In this document: piece by piece, positions 1-7,100 of the stretch | Layout: each line of letters starts with the position of its first letter | Position numbering within the stretch: the first letter of the stretch is position 1 | Source: Bacteroidales bacterium UBA3843 | GTDB lineage: Bacteria > Bacteroidota > Bacteroidia > Bacteroidales > Paludibacteraceae | Assembly (NCBI GenBank): GCA_002392745.1 | Contig: DGHR01000014.1 | Coordinates: forward strand, 257,630 to 321,629 | Length of the DNA stretch: 64,000 bases | Direction of reading: 5' to 3' | The notes under the pieces: generated by a model | The model's database searches: none | What the model was told of the DNA's origin: nothing | What the model saw: only the letters and a program-made list of their open reading frames with translations | Program-made: the position numbers and the translations under genes

Positions 1-23
1 GGATTTTCCGGTTTATTAAATAA

Positions 24-1586
24 ATGGTAAATTACCTCGACATATTAGCGGAAACCATCCGCACCAACTGGGACCAACCCGCCCTCACGGATTTCTATCT
101 CACCGAAGATGGCACCGCCCAGGACACCTCTCGTGGCAACCATTATACCTACGGCGAGATGTACGCTGAGGTCTGCTGCGTAGCGGATTTCCTCACTTCC
201 CTCGGTCTCCAAAAAGGCGACCATATAGCTATCTGCGGAGCCAACTCCGCCCACTGGGTCATAGCCTATCTCGCCATCGCTAAGATGCTGGGCGTGTCCG
301 TTACCGTCATGCACACCCTTCAGCCCGACGAGATAGTCCGTCTGATTGATTTCTCCGATGCCAAAGCCCTCTTTACGGATGAGGATAGATGGGCTGAACT
401 ACTTCCTTCCTTTCAGGGCAGGGCAGAGGATAGGCTTATATGTGTGATTTCTTTGGAGAATTGGCGAGTGTTGAGAGGAAAGGATATACAAATCACCAAT
501 TACCAATCACCAATTACCAATTCCGATTGCAGCTTCCCCTCCTCCGCTCCCGATGACCTCGCTATGATTTGTTTCACGTCGGGAACTTCGGGGAAAGCGA
601 AAGGGGTGATGATACCTCACAGATGCTTTTCTGTACTTTTTGCTACTGGAGAAAATGCGCTCAAAAGATACAAACACGATGGTGTCAGTTTTATATCATC
701 TTTGCCTTTTTCCCATATCTTTGGGCTGACAGAAGATTTGTTAAGGGTGATAGGTGGTGGTTTGCATTGCTATATAGTAAATTCAATCTCACCACGAGCA
801 ATAATAAATACCTATAAAATCGTTCGCCCTATATATGCGACTATAATTCCTCAACTGCTTGATATACTTATCCATTTGACTTCAGACTGCCTCTTGGAAC
901 AACAGGAGCTAATCGCCAGGTCTCTATTGGCAGGTATGGAGGGAGACTTTATTGTAAGTGGCGCTAAGTTATCGCAGTATGAAATCCAACGCGTTCATGA
1001 TTGCGGCATTCCTCTTTCTACAGCATACGGAATGACAGAGAGTCCAATGATAGCAATTGCGTACTCGCATGAATATCGGACAGGGACGGCAGGAATTATT
1101 ACAAAACACACAACCGCCCGCATCTCCCCTGCCGGCGAAATCCTTGTCAAGGGCGAGAATGTCATGCTCGGTTATTACAAAGACCCCGAAGCCACGGCTG
1201 CCAAAATTGACTCCGACGGCTGGCTTCATACCGGCGACAAAGGCCATTTGGACGAGGACGGCTACCTCTATGTAGAGGGGCGTCTGGAACAGGACATCAT
1301 TGTCCTCCCGAACGGCGAGAACATCCGCCCCGATAATATCGAGTCCCTCATCAACGCCCTGCCCGAAGTCTCTGAGTCCATCGTCCTTGCCCGCGATGGA
1401 AAATTAGTGGCTATTGCGGTGCTCTCGTCCCCTTCCCTTCAGGTGTGGGATAGGGTGAGGCTTTCCATCCTCCGCGCCGTCAATCCCCAGCTCCCTCTCT
1501 TCTCCCAGCTCTACGATGTCGAGATCACGGACCAACCCCTTGCCCGCACCGAGAAACAGACCCTCAAACGCTACCTCTATTCGTAA
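24..1586 (+). CDS. AMP-dependent acyl-CoA synthetase/ligase (ANL superfamily)
   Basis: Adenylates a carboxylic acid, probably a fatty acid, and transfers it to CoA or another thiol. Visible ANL motifs: the phosphate-binding loop TSGTSGKAKG near residue 185, the core motif YGMTES near residue 334, GWLHTGDKG near residue 399 and a C-terminal TEKQTLKR segment with the likely catalytic lysine. At 520 residues it is slightly short for a long-chain acyl-CoA synthetase. Residues about 156-168 are encoded by a 7-bp tandem repeat that also fills intergenic DNA nearby. The part from about 555 to 1110 uses A/T-ending codons while both flanks strongly prefer C-ending codons, which suggests a recombination mosaic. 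The substrate cannot be read from the sequence. It is followed by a DUF3737 gene 61 bases downstream. Confidence 0.85.
   Translation: MVNYLDILAETIRTNWDQPALTDFYLTEDGTAQDTSRGNHYTYGEMYAEVCCVADFLTSLGLQKGDHIAICGANSAHWVIAYLAIAKMLGVSVTVMHTLQPDEIVRLIDFSDAKALFTDEDRWAELLPSFQGRAEDRLICVISLENWRVLRGKDIQITNYQSPITNSDCSFPSSAPDDLAMICFTSGTSGKAKGVMIPHRCFSVLFATGENALKRYKHDGVSFISSLPFSHIFGLTEDLLRVIGGGLHCYIVNSISPRAIINTYKIVRPIYATIIPQLLDILIHLTSDCLLEQQELIARSLLAGMEGDFIVSGAKLSQYEIQRVHDCGIPLSTAYGMTESPMIAIAYSHEYRTGTAGIITKHTTARISPAGEILVKGENVMLGYYKDPEATAAKIDSDGWLHTGDKGHLDEDGYLYVEGRLEQDIIVLPNGENIRPDNIESLINALPEVSESIVLARDGKLVAIAVLSSPSLQVWDRVRLSILRAVNPQLPLFSQLYDVEITDQPLARTEKQTLKRYLYS
492..522 (+). repeat. Heptamer tandem repeat inside the ligase gene
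   Basis: Four alternating copies of TCACCAA and TTACCAA lie in frame within the acyl-CoA ligase. The unit matches the arrays at 2939-2978 and 3831-3896. Twenty-one bases make three heptamers and seven codons, so the repeat can expand without breaking the frame. Confidence 0.85.
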
Positions 1587-1647
1587 TCCCGAAATGACGT
1601 CATTCCGTCATTACGATATCCCACATCCCCTCATCCCGAAAATAACT

Positions 1648-2427
1648 ATGCTAATCTCTGATAAATCTTTCTCCGGCGAACGGCCTCTATACGCCTCCCG
1701 TGACCTCCAACTCTCCCGCATCACCATCGGCGAAGGCGAGTCGGGACTCAAAGAGTCTCGTCGTATCGAAGCCCTTGACTGCCGCTTCGAAGGCATGTAT
1801 GTCCTTTGGGAGTGTGAGGATGTCACCTGCCGCAACTGCCATTTCGCAGCATCCGACCGCGCACCGCTTTGGTATGTCCGCAATCTTCGGATGTACGATT
1901 GTCTCATAGATGCCCCCAAGGTATTCCGAGAAATAGACAACCTGACACTCGAACGCCTCACCCTCACTGACGCCGCCGAGGCGTTTTGGTACTGCCGCGA
2001 CGGCGAGATCTCCGACCTCAGGATGGAGCAAGCCACCTATGCCTTCATGCATTCCCGTGACCTCAGTATCAGCCAGGTGTGGCTGATGGGAAAATACGTC
2101 TTCCAGTACGCCCGCAACATCGAGATCCATCATGCCATTCTCGATACCAAGGACGCTTTTTGGAACAGCGAGAACGTTACCGTCTATGACTCCAATATCC
2201 GGGGTGAGTACCTCGGTTGGTATAGCAAAAATCTGCGGTTGGTGCGCTGCCGTATATCCGGTACACAGCCGCTCTGTTATTCGGAGAATCTTGTGCTCGA
2301 GGATTGTTCCTTCGCCCCCGATGCCGACCGTGCCTTTGAGAAATCATCCGTCCGAGCCACTATCCGCGGCGCTGTCACATCTATCGTCGCTCCCCTCCCC
2401 GGTTCCGACATCTCCTATATCTCCTAA
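1648..2427 (+). CDS. DUF3737 family protein (right-handed beta-helix-like)
   Basis: About 259 residues. The pattern of short repeats (LWECEDVTCRNCHF, LWYVRNLRMYDCLI, FWYCRDGEISDLRM, FQYARNIEIHHAIL, LGWYSKNLRLVRCRI) is typical of DUF3737, whose members look like small pectin-lyase-type beta helices; no enzyme activity is established to my knowledge. I chose the ATG at 1648 because the family begins close to the motif KSFSGERPLY. An in-frame ATG at 1594 and an earlier one inside the ligase would add a low-complexity leader not expected for the family. No signal peptide is visible, so it is probably cytoplasmic. C-ending codon use matches the flanks of the upstream ligase. Confidence 0.8.
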   Translation: MLISDKSFSGERPLYASRDLQLSRITIGEGESGLKESRRIEALDCRFEGMYVLWECEDVTCRNCHFAASDRAPLWYVRNLRMYDCLIDAPKVFREIDNLTLERLTLTDAAEAFWYCRDGEISDLRMEQATYAFMHSRDLSISQVWLMGKYVFQYARNIEIHHAILDTKDAFWNSENVTVYDSNIRGEYLGWYSKNLRLVRCRISGTQPLCYSENLVLEDCSFAPDADRAFEKSSVRATIRGAVTSIVAPLPGSDISYIS

Positions 2428-2440
2428 TTTCCTCTCCTAC

Positions 2441-2516
2441 GTCCATTGCAGGTGGATGTCATCCGCCGCCTTCTCTAAGTCCATTGCAGGTGGATGCCAT
2501 CCACCGCCCTTCTGTT
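2441..2516. repeat. Two 38-bp tandem units with palindromic hairpins
   Basis: Units begin at 2441 and 2479 with GTCCATTGCAGGTGGATG. The second contains the perfect palindrome GGTGGATGCCATCCACC (2489-2505); the first carries a near-perfect version at 2451-2467. The hairpin resembles GCCGGATGCCATCCGGC at 3611-3627. Confidence 0.8.
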
Positions 2517-2530
2517 TCTCCACTTCCAAA

Positions 2531-2562
2531 TTTGCATATATCAAAAAAAAGTTGTACCTTTG
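2531..2562 (+). promoter_or_regulatory. Strong Bacteroidota promoter without a downstream ORF
   Basis: TTTG at 2531-2534, exactly 20 bases, then TACCTTTG at 2555-2562: a full match to the phylum consensus. No credible ORF follows, but the next 130 bases are G/C-rich and self-complementary (GGGGTCCCC; GACGAC-GCT-GTCGTC; TGTCG-AATG-CGACA), so a small RNA is the natural reading. Confidence 0.6.
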
Positions 2563-2568
2563 CACCGT

Positions 2569-2760
2569 CAAAGGGACAACTTGGGGTCCCCGACGGGCGC
2601 TAACGTAGTGCACCCGGTGGGGAGAGCAGAGACCCCGAACGCCCAAATGACGACGCTGTCGTCAGTCAATGCGCGAGGCTGTCGAATGCGACACCTTTGC
2701 ATCGTCAAATGGACCCCAAGACTTCGTTTATTGCGTCCAGATAATATCTGGACAGTCGGC
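2569..2760 (+). ncRNA. Candidate structured small RNA (unassigned)
   Basis: Inferred only from the promoter immediately upstream and a chain of short hairpins; I do not recognise an Rfam family. The distal part (2695-2770) is a module found again near 3285-3355 and 3525-3600, including the perfect palindrome GTCCAGATAATATCTGGAC at 2735-2753. The 3' end is not defined, since no clear terminator lies before 3126. Confidence 0.3.
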
Positions 2761-2784
2761 TCCGCCGCCTTCCTTTTCACCAAT

Positions 2785-2978
2785 CACCCGGAACGTCCTT
2801 CCGCTTTCGGAATGGAGAAGCCAATTGACTTTTGGCTTCGAAAATCGGAACGTTAATCGTGCCCTTGTGGCTAAGAACGGCAGGAGCCGCGGGGAGCGTC
2901 GCTCCAACCAGACATGGCCTCCGCCGAGAAAGGAATAAAAACCAATAACCAATAACCAATCACCAATCACCTATAACC
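2785..2978. repeat. Dispersed intergenic element, long copy
   Basis: Begins CACCCGGAACGTCCTTCCGC and ends CCGCCGAGAAAGG followed by A-rich bases and NACCAAT heptamers. A shorter relative with the same beginning and end lies at 57618-57722, where about 90 internal bases are missing. No ORF or terminal inverted repeats are evident. Confidence 0.6.
2939..2978. repeat. Heptamer array AACCAAT/CACCAAT
   Basis: About five units of 7 bp at the 3' end of the dispersed element; same family as 492-522, 3831-3896 and 57685-57722. Confidence 0.85.
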
Positions 2979-2988
2979 TTTACCAAAA

Positions 2989-3054
2989 TTAGTGCGTCGT
3001 TAGTGCGTCGTTAGTGCGCGGTAAGTGCGCGGTAAGTGCGCGATAAGTGAGTGA
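2989..3054. repeat. 11-bp tandem array (TTAGTGCGTCG type)
   Basis: Six head-to-tail units of exactly 11 bp, drifting from TTAGTGCGTCG through TAAGTGCGCGG to TAAGTGAGTGA. Same period as the arrays at 39301, 58350, 58992 and 59145, but a different unit sequence. Confidence 0.9.
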
Positions 3055-3125
3055 TTCTATGAGGCGGACATTACCTCTTCCCTTTTAAACAAGCTGCTAA
3101 ATAACAAATATCTTCTTCCTGTTTC

Positions 3126-3149
3126 GCCGATTTCTAATCGGCTTTTTTT
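3126..3149 (+). terminator. Intrinsic terminator hairpin
   Basis: Perfect 7-bp stem GCCGATT-TCT-AATCGGC followed by seven T. It has no gene directly upstream, so it would end RNA initiated at the 2.53 kb promoter or within the repeat region. Confidence 0.7.
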
Positions 3150-3623
3150 GTGCCTCCTTCTTGCCCTCCGCCCATTCCTTTCTTCCGTTGCGCGGCATTG
3201 TATGCCGCATGGGATTCTTCGTATTCGGCCGTCAGCTGTCCGCCTGCCATTCTGCTTCTCCCTTTTCCCCTCCCAAATTTGCATCGTCAATGGGACCCCA
3301 AGACTTCGTTTATTGCGTCCAGATAATATCTGGACAGTCGGCTCTGCCGCCTACATTGTTCATTTCTGCCGTATGTCATTCGGCTTTTTTTGTGCCTCCT
3401 CCTTGCCCTCCGCCCATTCCTTTCTTCCTTTGCGCGGCATTGTATGCCGCATCAGATTCTTCGTATTCTGCCGTCTGCTGTCCGCCTGCCCTTCTGCTTC
3501 TCCCTTTTCTCCCTCCCAAATTTGCATCGTCAAAGGGACTCCAAGACTTCGTTTATTGCGTCCAGATAATATCTGGACAGTCGGCTCTGCCGCCTACATT
3601 GTTCATTTCTGCCGGATGCCATC
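3139..3623. repeat. Tandem duplication, two units of about 242 bp
   Basis: The unit starting CGGCTTTTTTTGTGCCTCC at 3139 is repeated at 3381 with over 90% identity by eye. Each copy contains the hairpin GCGGCAT-TGT-ATGCCGC, the palindrome GTCCAGATAATATCTGGAC (3317-3335 and 3560-3578) and ends in a stem at 3368-3384 or 3611-3627. The module including the palindrome also occurs once near 2695-2770. Two overlapping reading frames stay open across the duplication, but the substitutions do not look protein-constrained. Confidence 0.85.
3368..3391 (+). terminator. Terminator-like hairpin at the duplication junction
   Basis: Stem GCCGTAT-GTC-ATTCGGC with one T-T mismatch, followed by seven T. It occupies the same place in unit two as the terminator at 3126-3149 does before unit one. 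Confidence 0.5.
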
Positions 3624-3697
3624 CGGCGTCCCCTTTCTCCCTCTCTTGAGGAGAGGGCTGGGGTGAGGTTGTTATCTTTCCCTTTCTTGGCTGTCTG

Positions 3698-3753
3698 TTA
3701 TCATTTTGTTACTTATCATTTTGTTACTTATCATTTTGTTACTTATCATTTTT
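3698..3753. repeat. 15-bp tandem array
   Basis: Three perfect copies of TTATCATTTTGTTAC plus a partial fourth. It is A/T-rich and non-coding. Confidence 0.9.
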
Positions 3754-3830
3754 GTGTATAGTATTGATACACAGCCTTTTGACGATTCGTTATATATCAT
3801 TTTTAGTCTTTCAGAATCCCAAATTGCAAA

Positions 3831-3896
3831 TCACCAATGACCAATCCCCAATCCCCAATCCCCAATAACCAATAACCAATAACCTTTAACCTTTAT
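3831..3896. repeat. Heptamer array NNCCAAT to AACCTTT
   Basis: Nine units of 7 bp: CACCAAT, GACCAAT, three CCCCAAT, two AACCAAT and two AACCTTT. It resembles the short tandemly repeated repetitive heptamers described in filamentous cyanobacteria, a similarity of form only. Confidence 0.9.
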
Positions 3897-4083
3897 TTAT
3901 ATTTATATTTATTGGACAGTAATGATAACAAACAACGAATTATTAGAAACGAACTAATGTTAAATATCCAATAAAAATATTCCAAATCTCTGCTGTGGGA
4001 GGGTAAATGCTAATCCTAAATAGCAAAAAATACTAATTTGCAACATTTTTAGCCGTTTATTTCAATATCTCGAAAAAAAGCAG

Positions 4084-4091
4084 TACCTTTG
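4084..4091 (+). promoter_or_regulatory. Promoter -7 element of the giant surface protein gene
   Basis: TACCTTTG followed by CGCC; the upstream TTTG element is degraded (TTTA at about 4056). It gives a leader of about 85 nt that contains the alternating purine-pyrimidine tract. Confidence 0.65.
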
Positions 4092-4106
4092 CGCCGCTCT
4101 TTATCG

Positions 4107-4137
4107 GCGCACGTGTGCATACATGTATACGTACGCA
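4107..4137. other. 31-bp perfectly alternating purine-pyrimidine tract
   Basis: Every base from 4107 to 4137 alternates purine and pyrimidine, including GTGTGCATACATGTATACG. It lies between promoter and start codon. Similar tracts occur in leaders at 14905-14940, 57495-57511, 59397-59416 and 62892-62916. Confidence 0.9.
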
Positions 4138-4180
4138 AGAGTACAAGAAAATACTAACGAATATTTAAGTACAAAAAGAT

Positions 4181-7100
4181 ATGAGAACAAATTTAGTTCA
4201 AACATGTAAAACGAGTGCTAATCGCATCAACCTAAACCGCATTGCTAAGCGTGTGGCGCTCATTGGTCTGTTTATCTCCCTCGGCATCGGTCAGGCGTGG
4301 GCAAGCAGTGGTAGTACCCCCTATTCTTATGCGGCAATAAAGTCGGATAATACAGGGCAAGGTTTGGTGTATATGAAAAAGCAAGACAGTGGCACCCCCT
4401 CTAATCCGGCTCAAAGTGATTACCGACATTACAGCCCGACCGCTGCGGTAAATGGCAAAGATAATTACACACAGCTCGGAGACTATCATACAAGTCCGTC
4501 TAAGAACGCATATTTTTGGGCAATGCCTGCTCGAGGGTTTGAATGGAAGGAATGGAGTGGATACGAAACGGGGAAAGTATCATCCACATTCCCAAATGTT
4601 AATCGAAATCCGGAAACCCACCGAGCGACTTGGGACGGACAGGGAGATGTGATTCATTTTGCTAATGGCGGTGGATCGAGTACATATACCTTGATAACCG
4701 CAAAATTTAAGGATGCCACAAGATATACCATCACTTATTTGCCTTCTGAGGGAGATGGTAACTATTCTGTGAACTACTCTTACTTGAAGACAAGGGTGAG
4801 ATCAGATGGTGAATACGAGTTCTATACGGATAATACAACCGACAATTATTCCTTTACCCCGACTTCTGAAAGTAAGGGCGTTTACTCGTATGCTGCTGAC
4901 AAAGTAACCCTTACTGCTACAGAAACTACTTCCGGCAATTTTGTCGGATGGTTTGAGGGAACATCTACGACGGCCAAGTCCACTTCCAAATCGTATACGT
5001 ATCCTGTATCGCAAACCACAAGCGTAACAGCAGTCTTTAAGTTGGCAACGTTAGGTACTGCTACAGGAGATCTTAGCCCGGCTGTGAAAGCGTTAGGTTC
5101 TAATAATTATACTATCACGGTTCCGGTAACGGCACACGGTAGTTGGTCTGCCGGTAACTTTACAGTGGCATTCGCTGAGCAAACAAGTCCGGCTCGTAGT
5201 GATATTACGAAAGGATCGGTAACATATTCCCAGACTTCGGGCAATGTGCAGAATTCTGTTGGAACGTTAACAATTCCGTTTACGTATAACCCTGCTTCGT
5301 GGGGAAATACCGACATGCTGGTGACTGTCACTCCGGTGTATGGAACTGCTATTTCGTTCCATATTCTTGCGTCTGCTACAGAGCCTGTTACTGAAGAAGC
5401 CCAACTGTGGGAGAACGGTGTGAAGACGCAAAGCGGTACGCTGGCAACTATCGTGGCAGCTGCGAATGCGTTGTCTACCAATCCGACGGTGAAATTGATG
5501 CAGGATAAAACGATTGATGCCCCTCTTTCTTTGCAGAAGTCGATGAAGTTTGACTTAAACGACAAGAAGATCACCAGCACTGGTACTTCTGCTTTCTCTA
5601 TCGATGCGGCAGGTATTGATGTGCAGATTGTGGACGAAGGCTTCTCGCAAATCGGTGAGATTGCTACGTCCAGCGCGCAGAGCGGCAATGTGAGTGTAGT
5701 TACCTTTACGCAAAAAGCCAAACTGACGATGCAAGGCGGTACGTTGTCTGCTACCAATACGGGTTCCGGCAGTGCGTATGGTATCAATGTGACGCAAGGA
5801 AGTACGTTCTATATGACCAACGGTCAACTAACCGTAACCGGCGTGTCAGAAGCGCAAGGTGTGCATGTGGCTACCGCAAGCGGCTATGCTACCCTCAACG
5901 GTGGTTCGATTACTGTTACAGCTCCGGCTAATGCGTATGGTTTGTGGTCCGCCGGACAAAGCAATATCACCAACGCTACCATCAGCGTAGAGACAACGAC
6001 CGGCGCAAATGCATACGGTATATATGTCAACGGCGGTGTTTCGACCTTGACCACTAATACCGTTACTGCAACTGCCAAGACCACCGGAGCATACGCTGCG
6101 TATGTCAATGCCGGTCGTCTGAATGGCAACGGCGGCAGTTTTGCAGCTGAGGCTGTTACTTCTGGTGTCTATGGTGTACATGTGCAAGCCGGTGCAACGG
6201 CGGTGGTACAGCAGAATGCTGTTGTGACAGCGGAAGCCACCGGCGCAAGCGGTACCAGCGTGTTCGGTGTGAACAACCTCGGTACAGTCAGTCTGACGAA
6301 TATATCTGTAACGGCTACTGCGCCGACTACGGCAGCTACGGCGGTCAATATCGCTTCCAGAGCGACAGCTACGACCATCGAGGGTGGTACTTATCGTGCG
6401 AATGGCAATGGCTCGTCTTATGGTTTGCATCATCAGGCGGGAAGCCTGAATGTTGAAGGAGGTGACTTCAAATCCATCGGTAGCGGCAGTACTATCTATG
6501 GAGGTCGATCCACCGTCAATGCTACCATTGCCAACGCCTCCTTCTGGGGCGAGACACAAGGCAGCGGCAATACGGCTTATGGTTTTGAGGCAGCGACAGA
6601 AGACAAAAACATTTCGCTGACAAATTGTACTATTAAAGGTATATCTAACACAACCAAGGCGTACGCCATTTATACCCGTGCCAATGTAACTGCCACGGGT
6701 TGTACGTTGACTGCAACTACCAATGGCACTAACTATGCCTATGGCGTGTATGCAGAAAAAGGAACCAATAGCATCGTAAATACCAATGCGACTGTATATT
6801 CCAATACAACTTATGCTTATGGCGTTTATCATAAGGCGGGTAGTCTTTCTATGGAAGGAGGTTCCTTCGATGTAGAGGCAATGCAGGCTGGTGCCACCAG
6901 TGTTGCGCAGGCATATCTGTATGGCCTTTACAACGAAGCAAATATGACAACGACAATCAATAACACCGAGTTTAATGTGTCGCCTGCTTCCGGTAACTCC
7001 CATTCCCAATATGTCTATGGAGCAAATATTAACGGAACGTTGATTAGTTCCGGTGCTACCTATTCTGCGGAAGGATATACCTATGTTTATGGTATTTTTG

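Larger units (their letters stand above)
2428..4180. other. Gene-free, repeat-dense spacer (1.75 kb)
   Basis: No convincing protein gene. It holds, in order: two 38-bp tandem units each with a perfect hairpin (2441-2516), a full promoter consensus (2531-2562) followed by G/C-rich self-complementary sequence, one copy of a module repeated at 3.3 and 3.5 kb, a dispersed element shared with 57.6 kb, a heptamer array, an 11-bp array, a perfect terminator hairpin, a 242-bp tandem duplication, a 15-bp array, another heptamer array, and the promoter and leader of the giant surface protein gene. Confidence 0.85.

Noticed and set aside
2669..2938. Short open frame whose product shares a stretch with frames at 3.3-3.6 kb
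   Set aside because: The shared peptide reflects the shared nucleotide module with its palindrome, not a protein domain.
3639..3657. CCCTCTC/GAGAGGG hairpin as a gene terminator
   Set aside because: No gene precedes it and no T-run follows; similar GAGAGGGCTGGGGTGAGG sequences are common intergenic words in many bacteria.
3148..3666. Two overlapping frames of about 165 codons through the 242-bp duplication
   Set aside because: Both frames are open across a repeat, products are Pro/Ser/Cys-rich without signal or domain, and the DNA shows hairpins rather than codon constraint.
5846..7009. Minus-strand open frame of 387 codons opposite the beta-helix region
   Set aside because: A by-product of the repetitive Thr/Gly/Ala coding on the plus strand.
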